Source: Phorcysia thermohydrogeniphila
GTDB lineage: Bacteria > Aquificota > Aquificia > Desulfurobacteriales > Desulfurobacteriaceae
Assembly (NCBI RefSeq): GCF_004339575.1
Contig: NZ_SMFV01000005.1
Span: 62,001-126,000 of the forward strand
Length of the DNA stretch: 64,000 nt
Reading direction: 5' to 3'
Of this stretch, positions 14,311 through 23,258 are shown one piece after another; positions within the stretch are counted from its first letter, which is position 1; every line of letters begins with the position of its first letter. Made by a program: the position numbers and the translations under genes. The notes below the pieces were generated by a model. The model did not search any database, was not told the origin of the DNA, and saw only the letters and a program-made list of their open reading frames with translations.

Positions 14311-16965
14311 ATGGGAATTGGAAGGAGAGAATTCCTTAAAAAGAGTGCTGCACTAACGGCAGCATCCTTGGTAGGTATTAACCTGAAGATAAAGGCCGAT
14401 GGTAAACTTGGAGTAGAGGAAGCTACTGCTGGAGAGAACCTTGCTCAGATACCAGAAGAAGTTAAGCGTTCCCCTGCTTATAAAAAAGAAGGAGAATACG
14501 AGTGGGTTAGGGGAGTTTGCCGTTTCTGTGGAACAGGTTGTAAGGTTTGGTTAGGTCTTAAGAATGGAAAACCTGCAGTTATCCGTGGAGAGAAGAATTC
14601 TGTCATTAACTTTGGTTTCCTTTGCATGAAAGGAATGCTCTTCTACAAGCTCTTTAGACATCCTGACAGGCTTACCCAGCCTCTCTACAGAAAGAGCAAG
14701 AAGGAGCCCTTCAAGCCTATTTCTTGGGAGAAGGCATTTGACATTATCGCTGATGAGATGATTAAGGCTATCAAGAAAGGTGAATGGGGTCCTATGGGAT
14801 GGACCGGAATTGCCTACTACGGTTCCGGTCAGGCTCTGACAGAAGAGACATACCTCTTCCAGAAGTTCTGGAGATGTCTCGGTTCCAACCATGTAGAGGG
14901 TAACCCCAGACTCTGTATGGCATCTGCAGTTGGTGGATACCTCACCTCTTTCGGAACGGATGAGCCAGCAGGAGGTTATGCTGACTTTGAAGAAGCCGAT
15001 ACAATCTTCATCATCGGTTCTAACACGGCAGAGTGTCACCCAATCCTCTACCGTCGTATTATGAGAAGGAAGCTCTCCAACCCGAAAGAGGTTATGGTAA
15101 TCAACGTTGACCCAAGGGTATCTCCAACTTCCAAGATTGCCGACATCCACCTTCAGTTTAAGCCCGGAACAGATTTGGCTCTCTTAAACGCTATTGCTAA
15201 CGTTATCATTCAAGAAGGACTCTATGATAAGGAATTTGTAGAGAAGTACTGTTCATTCCACAAGTTTACAAAAGGAAAGGATAAGGTTCCTCTCATAGGT
15301 CACCAAGTATCTTTTGAAGAGTACAAGGAGTTCGTATCTAAGTACACCCCTGAGTACGCGGCTGAAGTCTGTGGAGGAAACGTTACTCCTGAGCTTATAA
15401 GGAAAGTTGCAAGGAGATTCGCTACTACAAAGACGGTTTCTATCTGGACAATGGGTCTTAACCAGAGGACAAGGGGTGTTTGGGTTAACAACTTGGTAAC
15501 AAACCTTCACCTACTTACGGGTAACCTTGGTAAGGATGGAGCGGACGCTCTTTCCTTGACTGGACAGCCAAACGCTTGCGGTGGTGTTCGTGAAGGTGGT
15601 GGACTCTGTCACATCCTTCCCGGACACAGGGTTGTTAAGAATCCAAAGCACAGAGCTGAGCTTGAGAAGATTTGGGGCGTTCCAAAGGGAACAATTCCTC
15701 CAAAGCCCGGTTACCATACAGTTAAGATGTTCTCCGCTATTTCCTACACCGAGGAAGACAAGAAGAGGTTCCCCGGACTTAAACCCATCTACTTCATCTG
15801 GGTAAACGAGACCTCTCCCCTTCAGTCCCTCCCGAACATGAGGAGGTTCCGTGAGGGATTCGCAAGGGATGATGTATTCGTTGTCGTAACTGACATCTTC
15901 CCAACAAGAACCTCAGAGCTTGCTAATATGATTCTTCCTTGTGCGTTCCACTTTGAGAAGACAGGAGTTTACGGTTGTACGGAGCGTCGTTCACAGCTTA
16001 CACCGAAGGCCGTTAAGGCTCCCGGTCAGGCAATGCCAGAGCTCTGGATGCTTGTACAGCTTGGACAGGTCCTTGCTAAGAAACTCAGGAAGGAGAGAGA
16101 TCCGAAGCTTCGTGCAAGAGCTAAGACCATTTACCAGTGCGTAGCTCCATTTATTGAAGCTGCTAAGAGAGATCCATGGTGGGAGCTCTCCAAGAAGGTT
16201 TGGGAGGAGTACGCTCAGCGTGTAACCAAAGGAAGGGATTCTACACTTGCAGGTGCTACTTATGAGGTTCTCCTTGAAAGGCCCGACGGTGTTCAGTGGC
16301 CTGCTCCTACAGTTGAGATTGCAAGGAAAGGAGGAACTCTCAGAAGGTTCGTCGTTGGAAAGGACCCACTTGCTACCGAGTTTGCTAAGAAGCACGGACT
16401 TACCGACTGGAAGATTATTGACTACGGTCACCTCCACAAAGACCACAAGTTCTGGATTTGGCTCAGGCCTTACAAGGGACCTGCTGAGCCACCAGATGCT
16501 GAGTATCCGTTCTACCTCTCAACAGGTAGGGTTATTGACCACTGGCATACCGGTTCTATGACAGGCCGTATCCGTGAACTTGCAGGTGACTATCCTCATA
16601 CTTGGATTGAAATTAACCCGAAAGATGCTCAGAGGCTTGGAATTCAGCCGGGAGACCTTGTTCTCCTTGAGACTCGCCGTGGAAGGAACATCCTTCCTGC
16701 GAGAATCTCTACAGAAGAAGGTCCAATGGAAGGAATGGTCTTCGTTTACTGGTACGACCAGTCTAAGGACAGGATGATTAACTTCTGTACGATAGATGCT
16801 TTTGACCCCGGCTCCAAGCAGCCTGAGTTCAAAATCTGTGCTTGCCGTATCAAGAAGTACGCTCCAGCAAAGCCCCTCAAGCAGTTCCTCGTTAAGCTTG
16901 AGAAGGTTAGCGGCGGTTACCTCCACAACTCCGAGATTGATAAGAGCCAGAAACACCCTGTTTAA
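14311..16965 (+). CDS. napA: Periplasmic nitrate reductase catalytic subunit, Mo-bisMGD
   Basis: The 884-residue protein reduces nitrate to nitrite in the periplasm. It starts with a Tat signal (GRREFLKKSAALTAASLVG), followed by the [4Fe-4S] site CRFCGTGC...LCMKGM (C70, C73, C77, C105). The probable Mo-ligand cysteine is C202 in GNPRLCMASA. The C-terminal MGD-binding domain contains YPFYLSTGRVIDHWHTGSMT. It is somewhat longer than E. coli NapA (828) and much longer than D. desulfuricans NapA, with an insertion-rich central part. Codons are strongly biased to AAG and GGA/GGT, consistent with high expression. A strong terminator follows directly. Confidence 0.96.
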   Translation: MGIGRREFLKKSAALTAASLVGINLKIKADGKLGVEEATAGENLAQIPEEVKRSPAYKKEGEYEWVRGVCRFCGTGCKVWLGLKNGKPAVIRGEKNSVINFGFLCMKGMLFYKLFRHPDRLTQPLYRKSKKEPFKPISWEKAFDIIADEMIKAIKKGEWGPMGWTGIAYYGSGQALTEETYLFQKFWRCLGSNHVEGNPRLCMASAVGGYLTSFGTDEPAGGYADFEEADTIFIIGSNTAECHPILYRRIMRRKLSNPKEVMVINVDPRVSPTSKIADIHLQFKPGTDLALLNAIANVIIQEGLYDKEFVEKYCSFHKFTKGKDKVPLIGHQVSFEEYKEFVSKYTPEYAAEVCGGNVTPELIRKVARRFATTKTVSIWTMGLNQRTRGVWVNNLVTNLHLLTGNLGKDGADALSLTGQPNACGGVREGGGLCHILPGHRVVKNPKHRAELEKIWGVPKGTIPPKPGYHTVKMFSAISYTEEDKKRFPGLKPIYFIWVNETSPLQSLPNMRRFREGFARDDVFVVVTDIFPTRTSELANMILPCAFHFEKTGVYGCTERRSQLTPKAVKAPGQAMPELWMLVQLGQVLAKKLRKERDPKLRARAKTIYQCVAPFIEAAKRDPWWELSKKVWEEYAQRVTKGRDSTLAGATYEVLLERPDGVQWPAPTVEIARKGGTLRRFVVGKDPLATEFAKKHGLTDWKIIDYGHLHKDHKFWIWLRPYKGPAEPPDAEYPFYLSTGRVIDHWHTGSMTGRIRELAGDYPHTWIEINPKDAQRLGIQPGDLVLLETRRGRNILPARISTEEGPMEGMVFVYWYDQSKDRMINFCTIDAFDPGSKQPEFKICACRIKKYAPAKPLKQFLVKLEKVSGGYLHNSEIDKSQKHPV

Positions 16966-16982
16966 AGAGGATGAATTTAGAA

Positions 16983-17007
16983 GGGGGGCAGTAGCCCCCC
17001 TTTTTTT
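16983..17007 (+). terminator. Strong intrinsic terminator between napA and napD
   Basis: GGGGGGC (16983-16989), loop AGTA and GCCCCCC (16994-17000) form a perfect 7-bp GC stem followed by seven Ts. It stands 17 bases after the napA stop, inside the nap gene run, so napDGH expression should be lower than napA or come from a separate promoter. Confidence 0.9.
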
Positions 17008-17061
17008 CATGCATTAATTTGATTCAACTTTTAAAATGAAATTTGATTAGGAGAGGTTGAT

Positions 17062-17436
17062 ATGCCAATTGTCAGTTGTGTTATTTCTGCGTTGCCGGAT
17101 AAAGGATCTGAAGTTGAAAAAGCCTTGCTTGAGATTCCCGGAGTTGAAGTTTACGGAGGTGAACTTAAGGAGGAAGAGAATATTTACTACATCATCGTTG
17201 TCCTTGATGCTGAGAGGTATAGGGAGCTTGAAGCCATAGAAGCTAAGATTAAAGAAATAGATGGTGTTCTCCAAATTGCTGTTGTAGAGGCTCATTTCCT
17301 TGAAGAGTTTGAAAAGATAGAAAGAGGAGAAATTGTTCCTGAAAATCCTTTCCAAGGTTTAAGGAAAGCTGAGAAAATTGCCGAAAAGATGTGGCTTGGA
17401 GAAGACGAAAATGGAGAAGAAGGAAAGGACAACTAA
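17062..17436 (+). CDS. napD: NapD, Tat-signal chaperone of NapA
   Basis: The 124-residue protein has the NapD ferredoxin-like fold pattern: PIVSCVISALPDKGSEVEKAL, GVEVYGGELKEEENIYYIIVVLD, and IDGVLQIAVVEAHF. NapD binds the NapA Tat signal in the cytoplasm and holds export until cofactor insertion. It is longer than E. coli NapD by a charged C-terminal tail (about residues 90-124) that overlaps the napG start region. AGGAGAGG precedes the ATG. Confidence 0.9.
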   Translation: MPIVSCVISALPDKGSEVEKALLEIPGVEVYGGELKEEENIYYIIVVLDAERYRELEAIEAKIKEIDGVLQIAVVEAHFLEEFEKIERGEIVPENPFQGLRKAEKIAEKMWLGEDENGEEGKDN

Positions 17437-18088
17437 TAGAAGGGAGTTCCTGAAGGTAACCCTTGGAGCTTTCATAGGTGGGACTCTTTTTTCCTGTAGT
17501 CTTTCTGACCTGAAAAACCCGAAGACTATGGTGAAAACACCGATTAGGACAAACATTCTGAGGCCTCCCGGTGCTGTTCCAGAAGAGCACTTTGCCCAAA
17601 AGTGTATCCGCTGCGGTAGATGTGGGGAAGTCTGTCCGTACCACTGTATAAAGTACTTTGACGTTCTTAGCGGTGGTGTTTTCTCTGGTACCCCCTACAT
17701 TGACGTGATGGAAGTGCCCTGCTACCTGTGTATGAAGTGTGTTCATGTCTGCCCTACCGGTTCTCTTGTTCCCTGTGCTAAGGAAGAAGTCAGGATGGGA
17801 GTTGCTGTAATAAACAGGCAAGTTTGTGTTACGTGGCAACAGAACAAAACGGGTCTTATGTGCAAGACCTGTTTTAACGTTTGTCCTTTCTCTGGTATTG
17901 CCATAAAAATTGACCATGATTTCAGGCCTTACATTGTTGAGGAAAACTGTACAGGTTGCGGTATCTGCGCTTATTCCTGCATAGCTGACCAGTATCCCGA
18001 TAACAACGGACAAAAAGCTATAAGGATTGAACCGATAAAGTGGAAGAAGATAAAGGAAATAAAACTGGAAGATATTAAGAAATCGTAA
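17411..18088 (+). CDS. napG: NapG, periplasmic ferredoxin-type protein with four [4Fe-4S] sites
   Basis: From ATG at 17411 the product is 225 residues with a Tat signal (TNRREFLKVTLGAFIGG). Four cysteine clusters follow: CIRCGRCGEVCP, CYLCMKCVHVCP, a split CVTW...CKTCFNVCP, and CTGCGICAYSC, the last with Ile instead of the usual Pro after the fourth Cys. NapG works with NapH to move electrons from quinol toward NapA. The start 33 bases upstream is rejected because the Tat motif begins here; the gene still overlaps napD by 26 bases. Confidence 0.93.
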   Translation: MEKKERTTNRREFLKVTLGAFIGGTLFSCSLSDLKNPKTMVKTPIRTNILRPPGAVPEEHFAQKCIRCGRCGEVCPYHCIKYFDVLSGGVFSGTPYIDVMEVPCYLCMKCVHVCPTGSLVPCAKEEVRMGVAVINRQVCVTWQQNKTGLMCKTCFNVCPFSGIAIKIDHDFRPYIVEENCTGCGICAYSCIADQYPDNNGQKAIRIEPIKWKKIKEIKLEDIKKS

Positions 18089-18100
18089 GAGGTGTTTGCC

Positions 18101-18982
18101 GTGAAAAAGAGTGCTTGGAAGAGGATTACTTGGTGGAGGTATGCTTTTCTTGCTTTCTGCTTCCTAATAATTGCGGTTAACCCCTTTCTTAACTACCACT
18201 GGGACATCAACTTTGTTCAGGGATGGTTTCAGTCCATAGGAATTGGAAACCTTTGGGTTGTTTCTCCCCTTGAAGGTCTTGAGTCTATCTTAACTGCAAA
18301 GTTTTTCTATATGCCATCCCTCGTTGGAATGGTGGTACCTGTAGTTGTTGCCCTGCTAATGGGGAGAGTTTTCTGTAGTTGGATGTGTCCCATAGAGTTT
18401 CTCTCTGTTGTTACTGATAAGTTTCTTGGGATTTTTTCTAAGAAGCTGAAGTACCGTAAAGACCTTATCTCCTTGCCTCATAAGATTTTGTGGTTTGCTT
18501 TGACTACCGAACTTCTCCTTACGATGGTCATAGGCTACCCGATGTTTGTCTGGTGGTCTCCTCCGGGTCTCGTTGGAAGGGAAATTATGTTTTACGCCTT
18601 CTATAAAGTAATTACTGTTGAAGTTTGGATAGTTGTAGTTGTTCTTTCCCTCAACCTTTTCACGAGGCGCTTTTTCTGCCGCTACTTCTGCCCTCTCGGA
18701 GCTCTTTTGGCTCTCATAGGAAAGAAGAGACAGCTTGTCATCAAATATCTGCCTGATAAGTGCATTAACTGTAAGGTTTGTGATACAAGATGTCCTATGG
18801 GAATCAAGCCGAGTATTGGAGAAAGCCAAACTGTTTATTGCTGGAACTGTGCAGAGTGCGTTGATGCCTGTCCGACAAAAGCTCTCAAGTTTATCTGGAG
18901 GGATGACGGAGTTATAAGATTAAAACTTCATAATGAATTGACAACTTCTTCTACTGCTGGTAAATTCTCATCTACAGGATAA
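18101..18982 (+). CDS. napH: NapH, membrane ferredoxin quinol dehydrogenase
   Basis: The 293-residue protein has four membrane helices, two cytoplasmic-side CxxxCP motifs (CSWMCPIEF and CRYFCPLGAL) and a C-terminal pair of [4Fe-4S] clusters (CINCKVCDTRCPMG and CWNCAECVDACPTKAL). With NapG it forms a second quinol-oxidising route beside NapC. GTG at 18101 is preferred over GTG at 18092, because the Shine-Dalgarno GAGGTG (18089-18094) would overlap the latter. It follows napG by 12 bases. Confidence 0.93.
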   Translation: MKKSAWKRITWWRYAFLAFCFLIIAVNPFLNYHWDINFVQGWFQSIGIGNLWVVSPLEGLESILTAKFFYMPSLVGMVVPVVVALLMGRVFCSWMCPIEFLSVVTDKFLGIFSKKLKYRKDLISLPHKILWFALTTELLLTMVIGYPMFVWWSPPGLVGREIMFYAFYKVITVEVWIVVVVLSLNLFTRRFFCRYFCPLGALLALIGKKRQLVIKYLPDKCINCKVCDTRCPMGIKPSIGESQTVYCWNCAECVDACPTKALKFIWRDDGVIRLKLHNELTTSSTAGKFSSTG

Positions 18983-19005
18983 ACTTTCAGCTGGGAGGTA
19001 AGAGT

Positions 19006-19263
19006 ATGAGGAAGGTTATTGTCGGACTTGCAGTTTTCGCTGCCTTAACGGCTCAGGCCTCTGCCGGTGTTTGGGAGTCTAACTGTGCCGGCTGCCACAA
19101 TGGCTCTGTGGCTCAATCAACTGCTGAGGTTCTTAAGAAGAAGTTCAAGACTAAGCAGGAGTTTATAAACGCAGCAAAGAATACTACAAACCCCATGATG
19201 GCTGGAATAAAGGCTAATCCTCAGCTCATAGAGGAGGCTGCTAAGGAGCTCTACGGTAAGTAA
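19006..19263 (+). CDS. Small periplasmic monoheme cytochrome c
   Basis: The 85-residue precursor has a Sec signal peptide cut after QASA (residue 20) and one CAGCH heme motif at the mature N-terminus. A later methionine (PMMAG, about 65) is a plausible sixth ligand, so this looks like a class I cytochrome c of about 65 residues. As last gene of the nitrate island it may carry electrons between the nap/hao components. AGGTAAGAG precedes the ATG; a terminator follows. Confidence 0.88.
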   Translation: MRKVIVGLAVFAALTAQASAGVWESNCAGCHNGSVAQSTAEVLKKKFKTKQEFINAAKNTTNPMMAGIKANPQLIEEAAKELYGK

Positions 19264-19270
19264 TTTGTTA

Positions 19271-19290
19271 GGGCGGTTCTGCCGCCCTTT
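19271..19290. terminator. Terminator between the cytochrome gene and coaX
   Basis: GGGCGG (19271-19276), loop TTCTG and CCGCCC (19282-19287) followed by TTT close the nitrate island. Because coaX converges from the other side, it may serve both directions, though the T/A tracts are short. Confidence 0.65.
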
Positions 19291-19292
19291 AC

Positions 19293-19985
19293 CTACTTTA
19301 GTATCTTTAAGATCCCCTTAAATACCAACTCTGGAACGTAAGTTCCTTTCACGTGTCTTGATACTAACTCTCCCCATCCCCCTGTAATTAGTAATGGATG
19401 TTGCGGAAGATTTCTAATAGTTTCTTTTATTCCTCCAATGGTTGAGGCTAAAATTCCTGCCTGTATGCACTCCTCCGTAGATCGTCCCGGTATCTTGACT
19501 TCGCCTTCAAAGTTAACCTTTGGAAGTTGCGAGGTTTTTAGATTTAAAAGCTGAGCCATCGTCTCTACGCCGGGAAATATTACTCCGCCTTTAAAGGTTT
19601 TTTCTTCTACAAGGTCAACAACCGTTGCTGTTCCGCAGCTGACGACTATAAAAGAATCGGCAAATTCAAGACCTCCGCAGGCTGCTGCTATTCTATCTGC
19701 TCCAAGGAGCTCCGGCGTTCTGTAGTCTATTTTTATCGGAAGTTTTAGGTTTGCAGAAACGATGAGGGCTCCGGGGAAGTTTTCCTCTATTAGGTGTGTA
19801 ATTTCTTTTACTACGGAAGCTACCCCAAGTTTGTTAAAGGTAATATCCCTTAGCTTTTTTACAAAATCGGCTGGATGTTCCAAGACCCTAATGGTAGGGA
19901 TTCTAAAGAGTGGTTGGAGCGTTCCATCCTCAAAGAGAGCTACTTTTACAGAAGTGTTTCCGGCATCAATCAGGAGACTTCTCAT
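19293..19985 (-). CDS. coaX: Type III pantothenate kinase
   Basis: The 230-residue protein catalyses the first step of coenzyme A synthesis, ATP-dependent phosphorylation of pantothenate. CoaX motifs seen: IDAGNTSVKVALF (ASKHA phosphate loop), ELLGADRIAAACGG and VSCGTATVVDLVE. Length is slightly below the usual 250. Its ATG overlaps the stop of the methyltransferase by four bases (ATGA). The panE-like gene at 57925 may serve the same pathway. Confidence 0.93.
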   Translation of the reverse strand: MRSLLIDAGNTSVKVALFEDGTLQPLFRIPTIRVLEHPADFVKKLRDITFNKLGVASVVKEITHLIEENFPGALIVSANLKLPIKIDYRTPELLGADRIAAACGGLEFADSFIVVSCGTATVVDLVEEKTFKGGVIFPGVETMAQLLNLKTSQLPKVNFEGEVKIPGRSTEECIQAGILASTIGGIKETIRNLPQHPLLITGGWGELVSRHVKGTYVPELVFKGILKILK

Positions 19986-20746
19986 TCTTCTTCACCTTTG
20001 AGGAATTCTCTGTACTTTCTGTCAACTTCTTCCGTGTACTCCCGTTTTTTTGAGTCTTTGTAAACGATAAGTGGAGGTTTAACAACCAGCCCTTTCCCGC
20101 TTCCCTTCATCCCTTCAAGGAGGAAGAGGTTTGCCTCCCTTTGACTTTCCGGCTGGATGAACCTTAGCCGTTTAGGTTCTACCCTGTACTTTCTCATTAG
20201 CTCTATGACATCAACAAAGCGCTGAACGGGAAGTAGAATGTAGAGCCTTCCCCTGTTTTTTAAGAGGTAGGAGGCTGCGAGGATAAAGTCTTCAAGTTTT
20301 GCTGTTAGTTCCTGTCTTGCGATTGCCCTGTGAGAGCTCTCGCTAAGGTTTCCCCTTCCCACTTCAATAAATGGGGGGTTGGTTACAACGACGTCAAACT
20401 CGCCGGAGCGAAAAGTTTTTTTTACCTCCTTTACGTTTAGCTTGAGAGCTCTAAAGCGGTCTGCTACCCCATTGATTTTCGCGTTTTTTAGCGAAAGCAG
20501 AACGTTTTCCTCAAGAACATCAATTCCAACGGCCTTAAGTTCTGGGAATTTCTTTAAAAGAAGAATCGGTATGACTCCACAGCCCGTTCCAAGGTCTATT
20601 AGCCTTTCCTTCCCCTTTAGCCTGACAAAATCGGCAAGTAAGAAGGTGTCTGTCCCGAACCTAAAGCCGTTCTTTTTCTGGTAAAAGAAGGTCTTTTCGT
20701 TGAGAAAGGACGATAAGTCGTATTCTTGAAGATTTAACCTATCCAC
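19982..20746 (-). CDS. TrmN6-like tRNA (adenine-N6) methyltransferase
   Basis: The 254-residue Rossmann methyltransferase has the SAM motif DLGTGCGVIPILLLKKFP, GIDVLEEN and the N6-adenine or glutamine catalytic motif VVTNPPF. The N-terminal FYQKKNGFRFGTDTFLLADF is typical of the YfiC/TrmN6 group that modifies A37 of tRNA1(Val). Exact substrate is inferred by family. Start is GTG at 20746. It is placed between a short unknown gene and coaX with overlaps at both ends. Confidence 0.85.
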   Translation of the reverse strand: MDRLNLQEYDLSSFLNEKTFFYQKKNGFRFGTDTFLLADFVRLKGKERLIDLGTGCGVIPILLLKKFPELKAVGIDVLEENVLLSLKNAKINGVADRFRALKLNVKEVKKTFRSGEFDVVVTNPPFIEVGRGNLSESSHRAIARQELTAKLEDFILAASYLLKNRGRLYILLPVQRFVDVIELMRKYRVEPKRLRFIQPESQREANLFLLEGMKGSGKGLVVKPPLIVYKDSKKREYTEEVDRKYREFLKGEEE

Positions 20747-21050
20747 AGAGCCTTCCCTTGACAGAAGTTATGTATCTCTTAATCTGTTCTATCCACCTTA
20801 AGAAACTGTTGGTATCGTCAAAGTAGTTATTTGCAACGTCCCCTACTACGTGTTCAAACTCTGCCGGTTTGTCTTTTAAGAACTCCTCTATTTCCTTTAT
20901 GAGCTTTTCTGCTGTTTCGCACTCCCTTACTTCTTCCTTTACTACGTCCCACTCTGTTTTTCCTTCTTCAACTCCGATAGCAAAGGCTGAAAGGAGAGAG
21001 TAAAAGAGTGGATACTTCTCCTCAAAGAGCTTCTCCTTCTCAAAGTCCAC
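20739..21050 (-). CDS. Short acidic helical protein, unknown
   Basis: The 103-residue product is acidic and mostly helical with no recognised motif; it ends in a short basic stretch (IKRYITSVKGRLCG). It uses GTG at 21050 with only a weak G-rich ribosome site, and overlaps the methyltransferase start by eight bases. The overlap and direction suggest a real gene coupled to it. Confidence 0.6.
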   Translation of the reverse strand: MDFEKEKLFEEKYPLFYSLLSAFAIGVEEGKTEWDVVKEEVRECETAEKLIKEIEEFLKDKPAEFEHVVGDVANNYFDDTNSFLRWIEQIKRYITSVKGRLCG

Positions 21051-21162
21051 AGTTTACCCCCAAACCCGTTTGTTATCACTTAAATAAATTAGTGCCCTTT
21101 CACCTTGAGAAAAGACCTTGTTATGCCTACTTTTCATGTTTGAACTGAATAGGAGGAAGGAA

Positions 21163-22176
21163 GTGGCAGAGTTTATAGATAGGGCCAAGATATTCGTTCA
21201 GGGTGGTCACGGAGGTAACGGTTGCGTTGCCTTCCGCAGGGAAAAGTTTGTTCCGAAAGGAGGACCATCCGGAGGGGACGGAGGTAAAGGCGGAGACGTT
21301 ATTTTAGTGGCTGACAGAAACGTTCATACCCTCCTTGACTTCAAGTACAAACGTCACTATAAGGCCGAAAGGGGAAGGCACGGAGAAGGAAACAAGAGAA
21401 CCGGTAGGAGCGGTGAGGACTTAATCATAAAGGTTCCGGTAGGAACGGTTGTGAAGGATGCAGAAACGGGGGAAATATTAGGAGACCTTAAGGAGCACGG
21501 CCAGAGGCTCGTCGTCGCTAAGGGCGGTAGAGGAGGTAGAGGAAACGCAGCCTTTGCAACGCCTACAAGGAGAGCTCCAGACTTTGCAGAGCCGGGAGAA
21601 CCGGGAGAGGAAAGGTGGATAGAGCTTGAGCTCAAGCTTCTTGCAGATGTTGGACTTGTAGGATTCCCAAACGCCGGTAAGTCCACTTTCCTCTCAAGGG
21701 TTACAGCCGCAAGGCCGGAAATCGCAGACTATCCCTTTACAACTTTGAGGCCGATTCTCGGCGTTGCAAAGGTTGGAGACTTTTCCTTCGTGATTGCAGA
21801 CATTCCCGGACTTATAGAGGGAGCTCACGCTGGTAAAGGTTTGGGACACGAATTCTTAAGACACGTTGAGAGGACGAAGCTACTCCTTCACCTTATAGAT
21901 TTAACCGACCTTACAAGAGAGCCAGAGGAGGCCTTTGAGAAAATAAACAGGGAGCTGGAGCTCTACTCTCCGGAGCTTACCAAAAAGCCCCAGATAGTAG
22001 TTGGAACGAAGATAGACGCTCTTTACGACAGGGATAAAATAGAGAGGCTAAAGAAATACTTTGAGGAAAAAGGTTATCCTTTCTTTGCCGTTTCTGCCGT
22101 GACCGGCGAGGGGATGGATGAGCTCATGTGGTTTGTTGCCAAGAAACTAAAGGAGCTTGAAGGAGAGGATGTTTAA
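21163..22176 (+). CDS. obgE: Obg family GTPase
   Basis: From GTG at 21163 the product is 337 residues. The Gly-rich Obg fold ([30 protein letters not shown]) is followed by the G domain with GFPNAGKST (P-loop), DIPGLIEG (G3) and GTKID where NKxD is usual (G4). Obg assists late 50S assembly and stress control. The GTG is chosen because AGGAGGAAGGAA lies directly upstream and Obg proteins start MF/AEFIDxA; a TTG 45 bases earlier would add an unrelated leader. Overlaps proB by eight bases. Confidence 0.95.
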   Translation: MAEFIDRAKIFVQGGHGGNGCVAFRREKFVPKGGPSGGDGGKGGDVILVADRNVHTLLDFKYKRHYKAERGRHGEGNKRTGRSGEDLIIKVPVGTVVKDAETGEILGDLKEHGQRLVVAKGGRGGRGNAAFATPTRRAPDFAEPGEPGEERWIELELKLLADVGLVGFPNAGKSTFLSRVTAARPEIADYPFTTLRPILGVAKVGDFSFVIADIPGLIEGAHAGKGLGHEFLRHVERTKLLLHLIDLTDLTREPEEAFEKINRELELYSPELTKKPQIVVGTKIDALYDRDKIERLKKYFEEKGYPFFAVSAVTGEGMDELMWFVAKKLKELEGEDV

Positions 22177-23227
22177 TAAGGTTAAGCGGGTAGTTGTAAA
22201 GGTCGGCTCTCAGCTTTTAGCCGGAGAAGAGGGAATAGACAGAGAGTTTGTTGAAAAGCTTGCCGGAGAGATTGCAGAACTCCGCCAAAACGGAAAGGAA
22301 GTCATCTTGGTGAGCTCCGGCGCCGTCCTTGCAGGAATAAAGGCCCTTGGCCTTAACAGGAAACCCTTTTCCTTACAGGAGAAACAGGCCCTCTCAGCCG
22401 TTGGCCAGCCATACCTTATGGCCGAGTACAGGGAAGCCTTTAAAAAATATGGTCTTAAGGTAGCTCAGGTTCTACTGACGGCCGAGGATTTACGCTCTAA
22501 GGAACGCTTCATCAACGCAAGGAACACCTTTGAAGCCCTCTTAAAGTTCGGTGTTATTCCGGTTGCTAACGAGAACGATACCGTCTCCGTAGAGGAGATA
22601 AAAATAGGGGACAACGACAACCTCTCCGCCCACGTTTCAGTTCTGGTAGATGCAGACCTCTTAGTAATGCTTACAGTAACAAATGGTCTTTACGATAAAG
22701 ACCCTTCTAAGAACCCAGACGCGAGGTTTATTCCTGTTGTAGAGAGCCTTGAGGAGCTTGAGAAAACTTGCGACTTTAGGGGTAAGACAGCCTTTGGAAC
22801 GGGCGGAATGTGGACGAAGATAGAGGCTGCAGCAAAGGCCACACAAAAAGGTATTCCCGTAGTTATTGCAGGAGGAAGAGAAGAGAAGGTATTGGAAAGA
22901 ATCTTAAACGGCGAAAGAGTAGGGACACTCTTTCTTCCAGATAAGAGGCTCAGGGCAAAAACTTACAGGATTCTCTACCTGATGGAGTCTAAGGGGAGTC
23001 TTTTCATAGACGATGGAGCGGTAGAGGCTATAGTGGTTCATAAAAAGAGTCTCCTTTCAAAGGGTGTAAAAAAAGTAGAGGGGGATTTTAAACGGGGAGA
23101 TGTAGTAGAAATCCTTGACCTAAATGGGAGGGTGGTAGCTAAAGGAATTGTAAGGTGTTCAAGTGAAGAACTTATTTCATTCAAGGGGGTTTGTGTTCAC
23201 CGTGACGATATGGTTGTTTTGAAATAA
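22169..23227 (+). CDS. proB: Glutamate 5-kinase with PUA domain
   Basis: The 352-residue enzyme makes gamma-glutamyl phosphate, the first step of proline synthesis. The amino acid kinase domain has [41 protein letters not shown] and [14 protein letters not shown]-terminal PUA domain covers about 275-352. ATG at 22169 is preferred over the TTG at 22157, since AAGGAG (22160-22165) sits between them. The proA partner is not in the window. Obg followed by proB is a common bacterial pair. Confidence 0.95.
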   Translation: MFNKVKRVVVKVGSQLLAGEEGIDREFVEKLAGEIAELRQNGKEVILVSSGAVLAGIKALGLNRKPFSLQEKQALSAVGQPYLMAEYREAFKKYGLKVAQVLLTAEDLRSKERFINARNTFEALLKFGVIPVANENDTVSVEEIKIGDNDNLSAHVSVLVDADLLVMLTVTNGLYDKDPSKNPDARFIPVVESLEELEKTCDFRGKTAFGTGGMWTKIEAAAKATQKGIPVVIAGGREEKVLERILNGERVGTLFLPDKRLRAKTYRILYLMESKGSLFIDDGAVEAIVVHKKSLLSKGVKKVEGDFKRGDVVEILDLNGRVVAKGIVRCSSEELISFKGVCVHRDDMVVLK

Positions 23228-23258
23228 GTTAAATAGTGAAAGGCGATTTGAGGCAACT

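Noticed and set aside
14551-16144. Several open frames on both strands within napA
   Set aside because: All are shadows of the strongly biased napA frame; none has a start with a Shine-Dalgarno.
17249-18013. 254-codon minus-strand frame opposite napD/napG
   Set aside because: Antisense to two well-supported nap genes whose Cys motifs and overlaps are clear.
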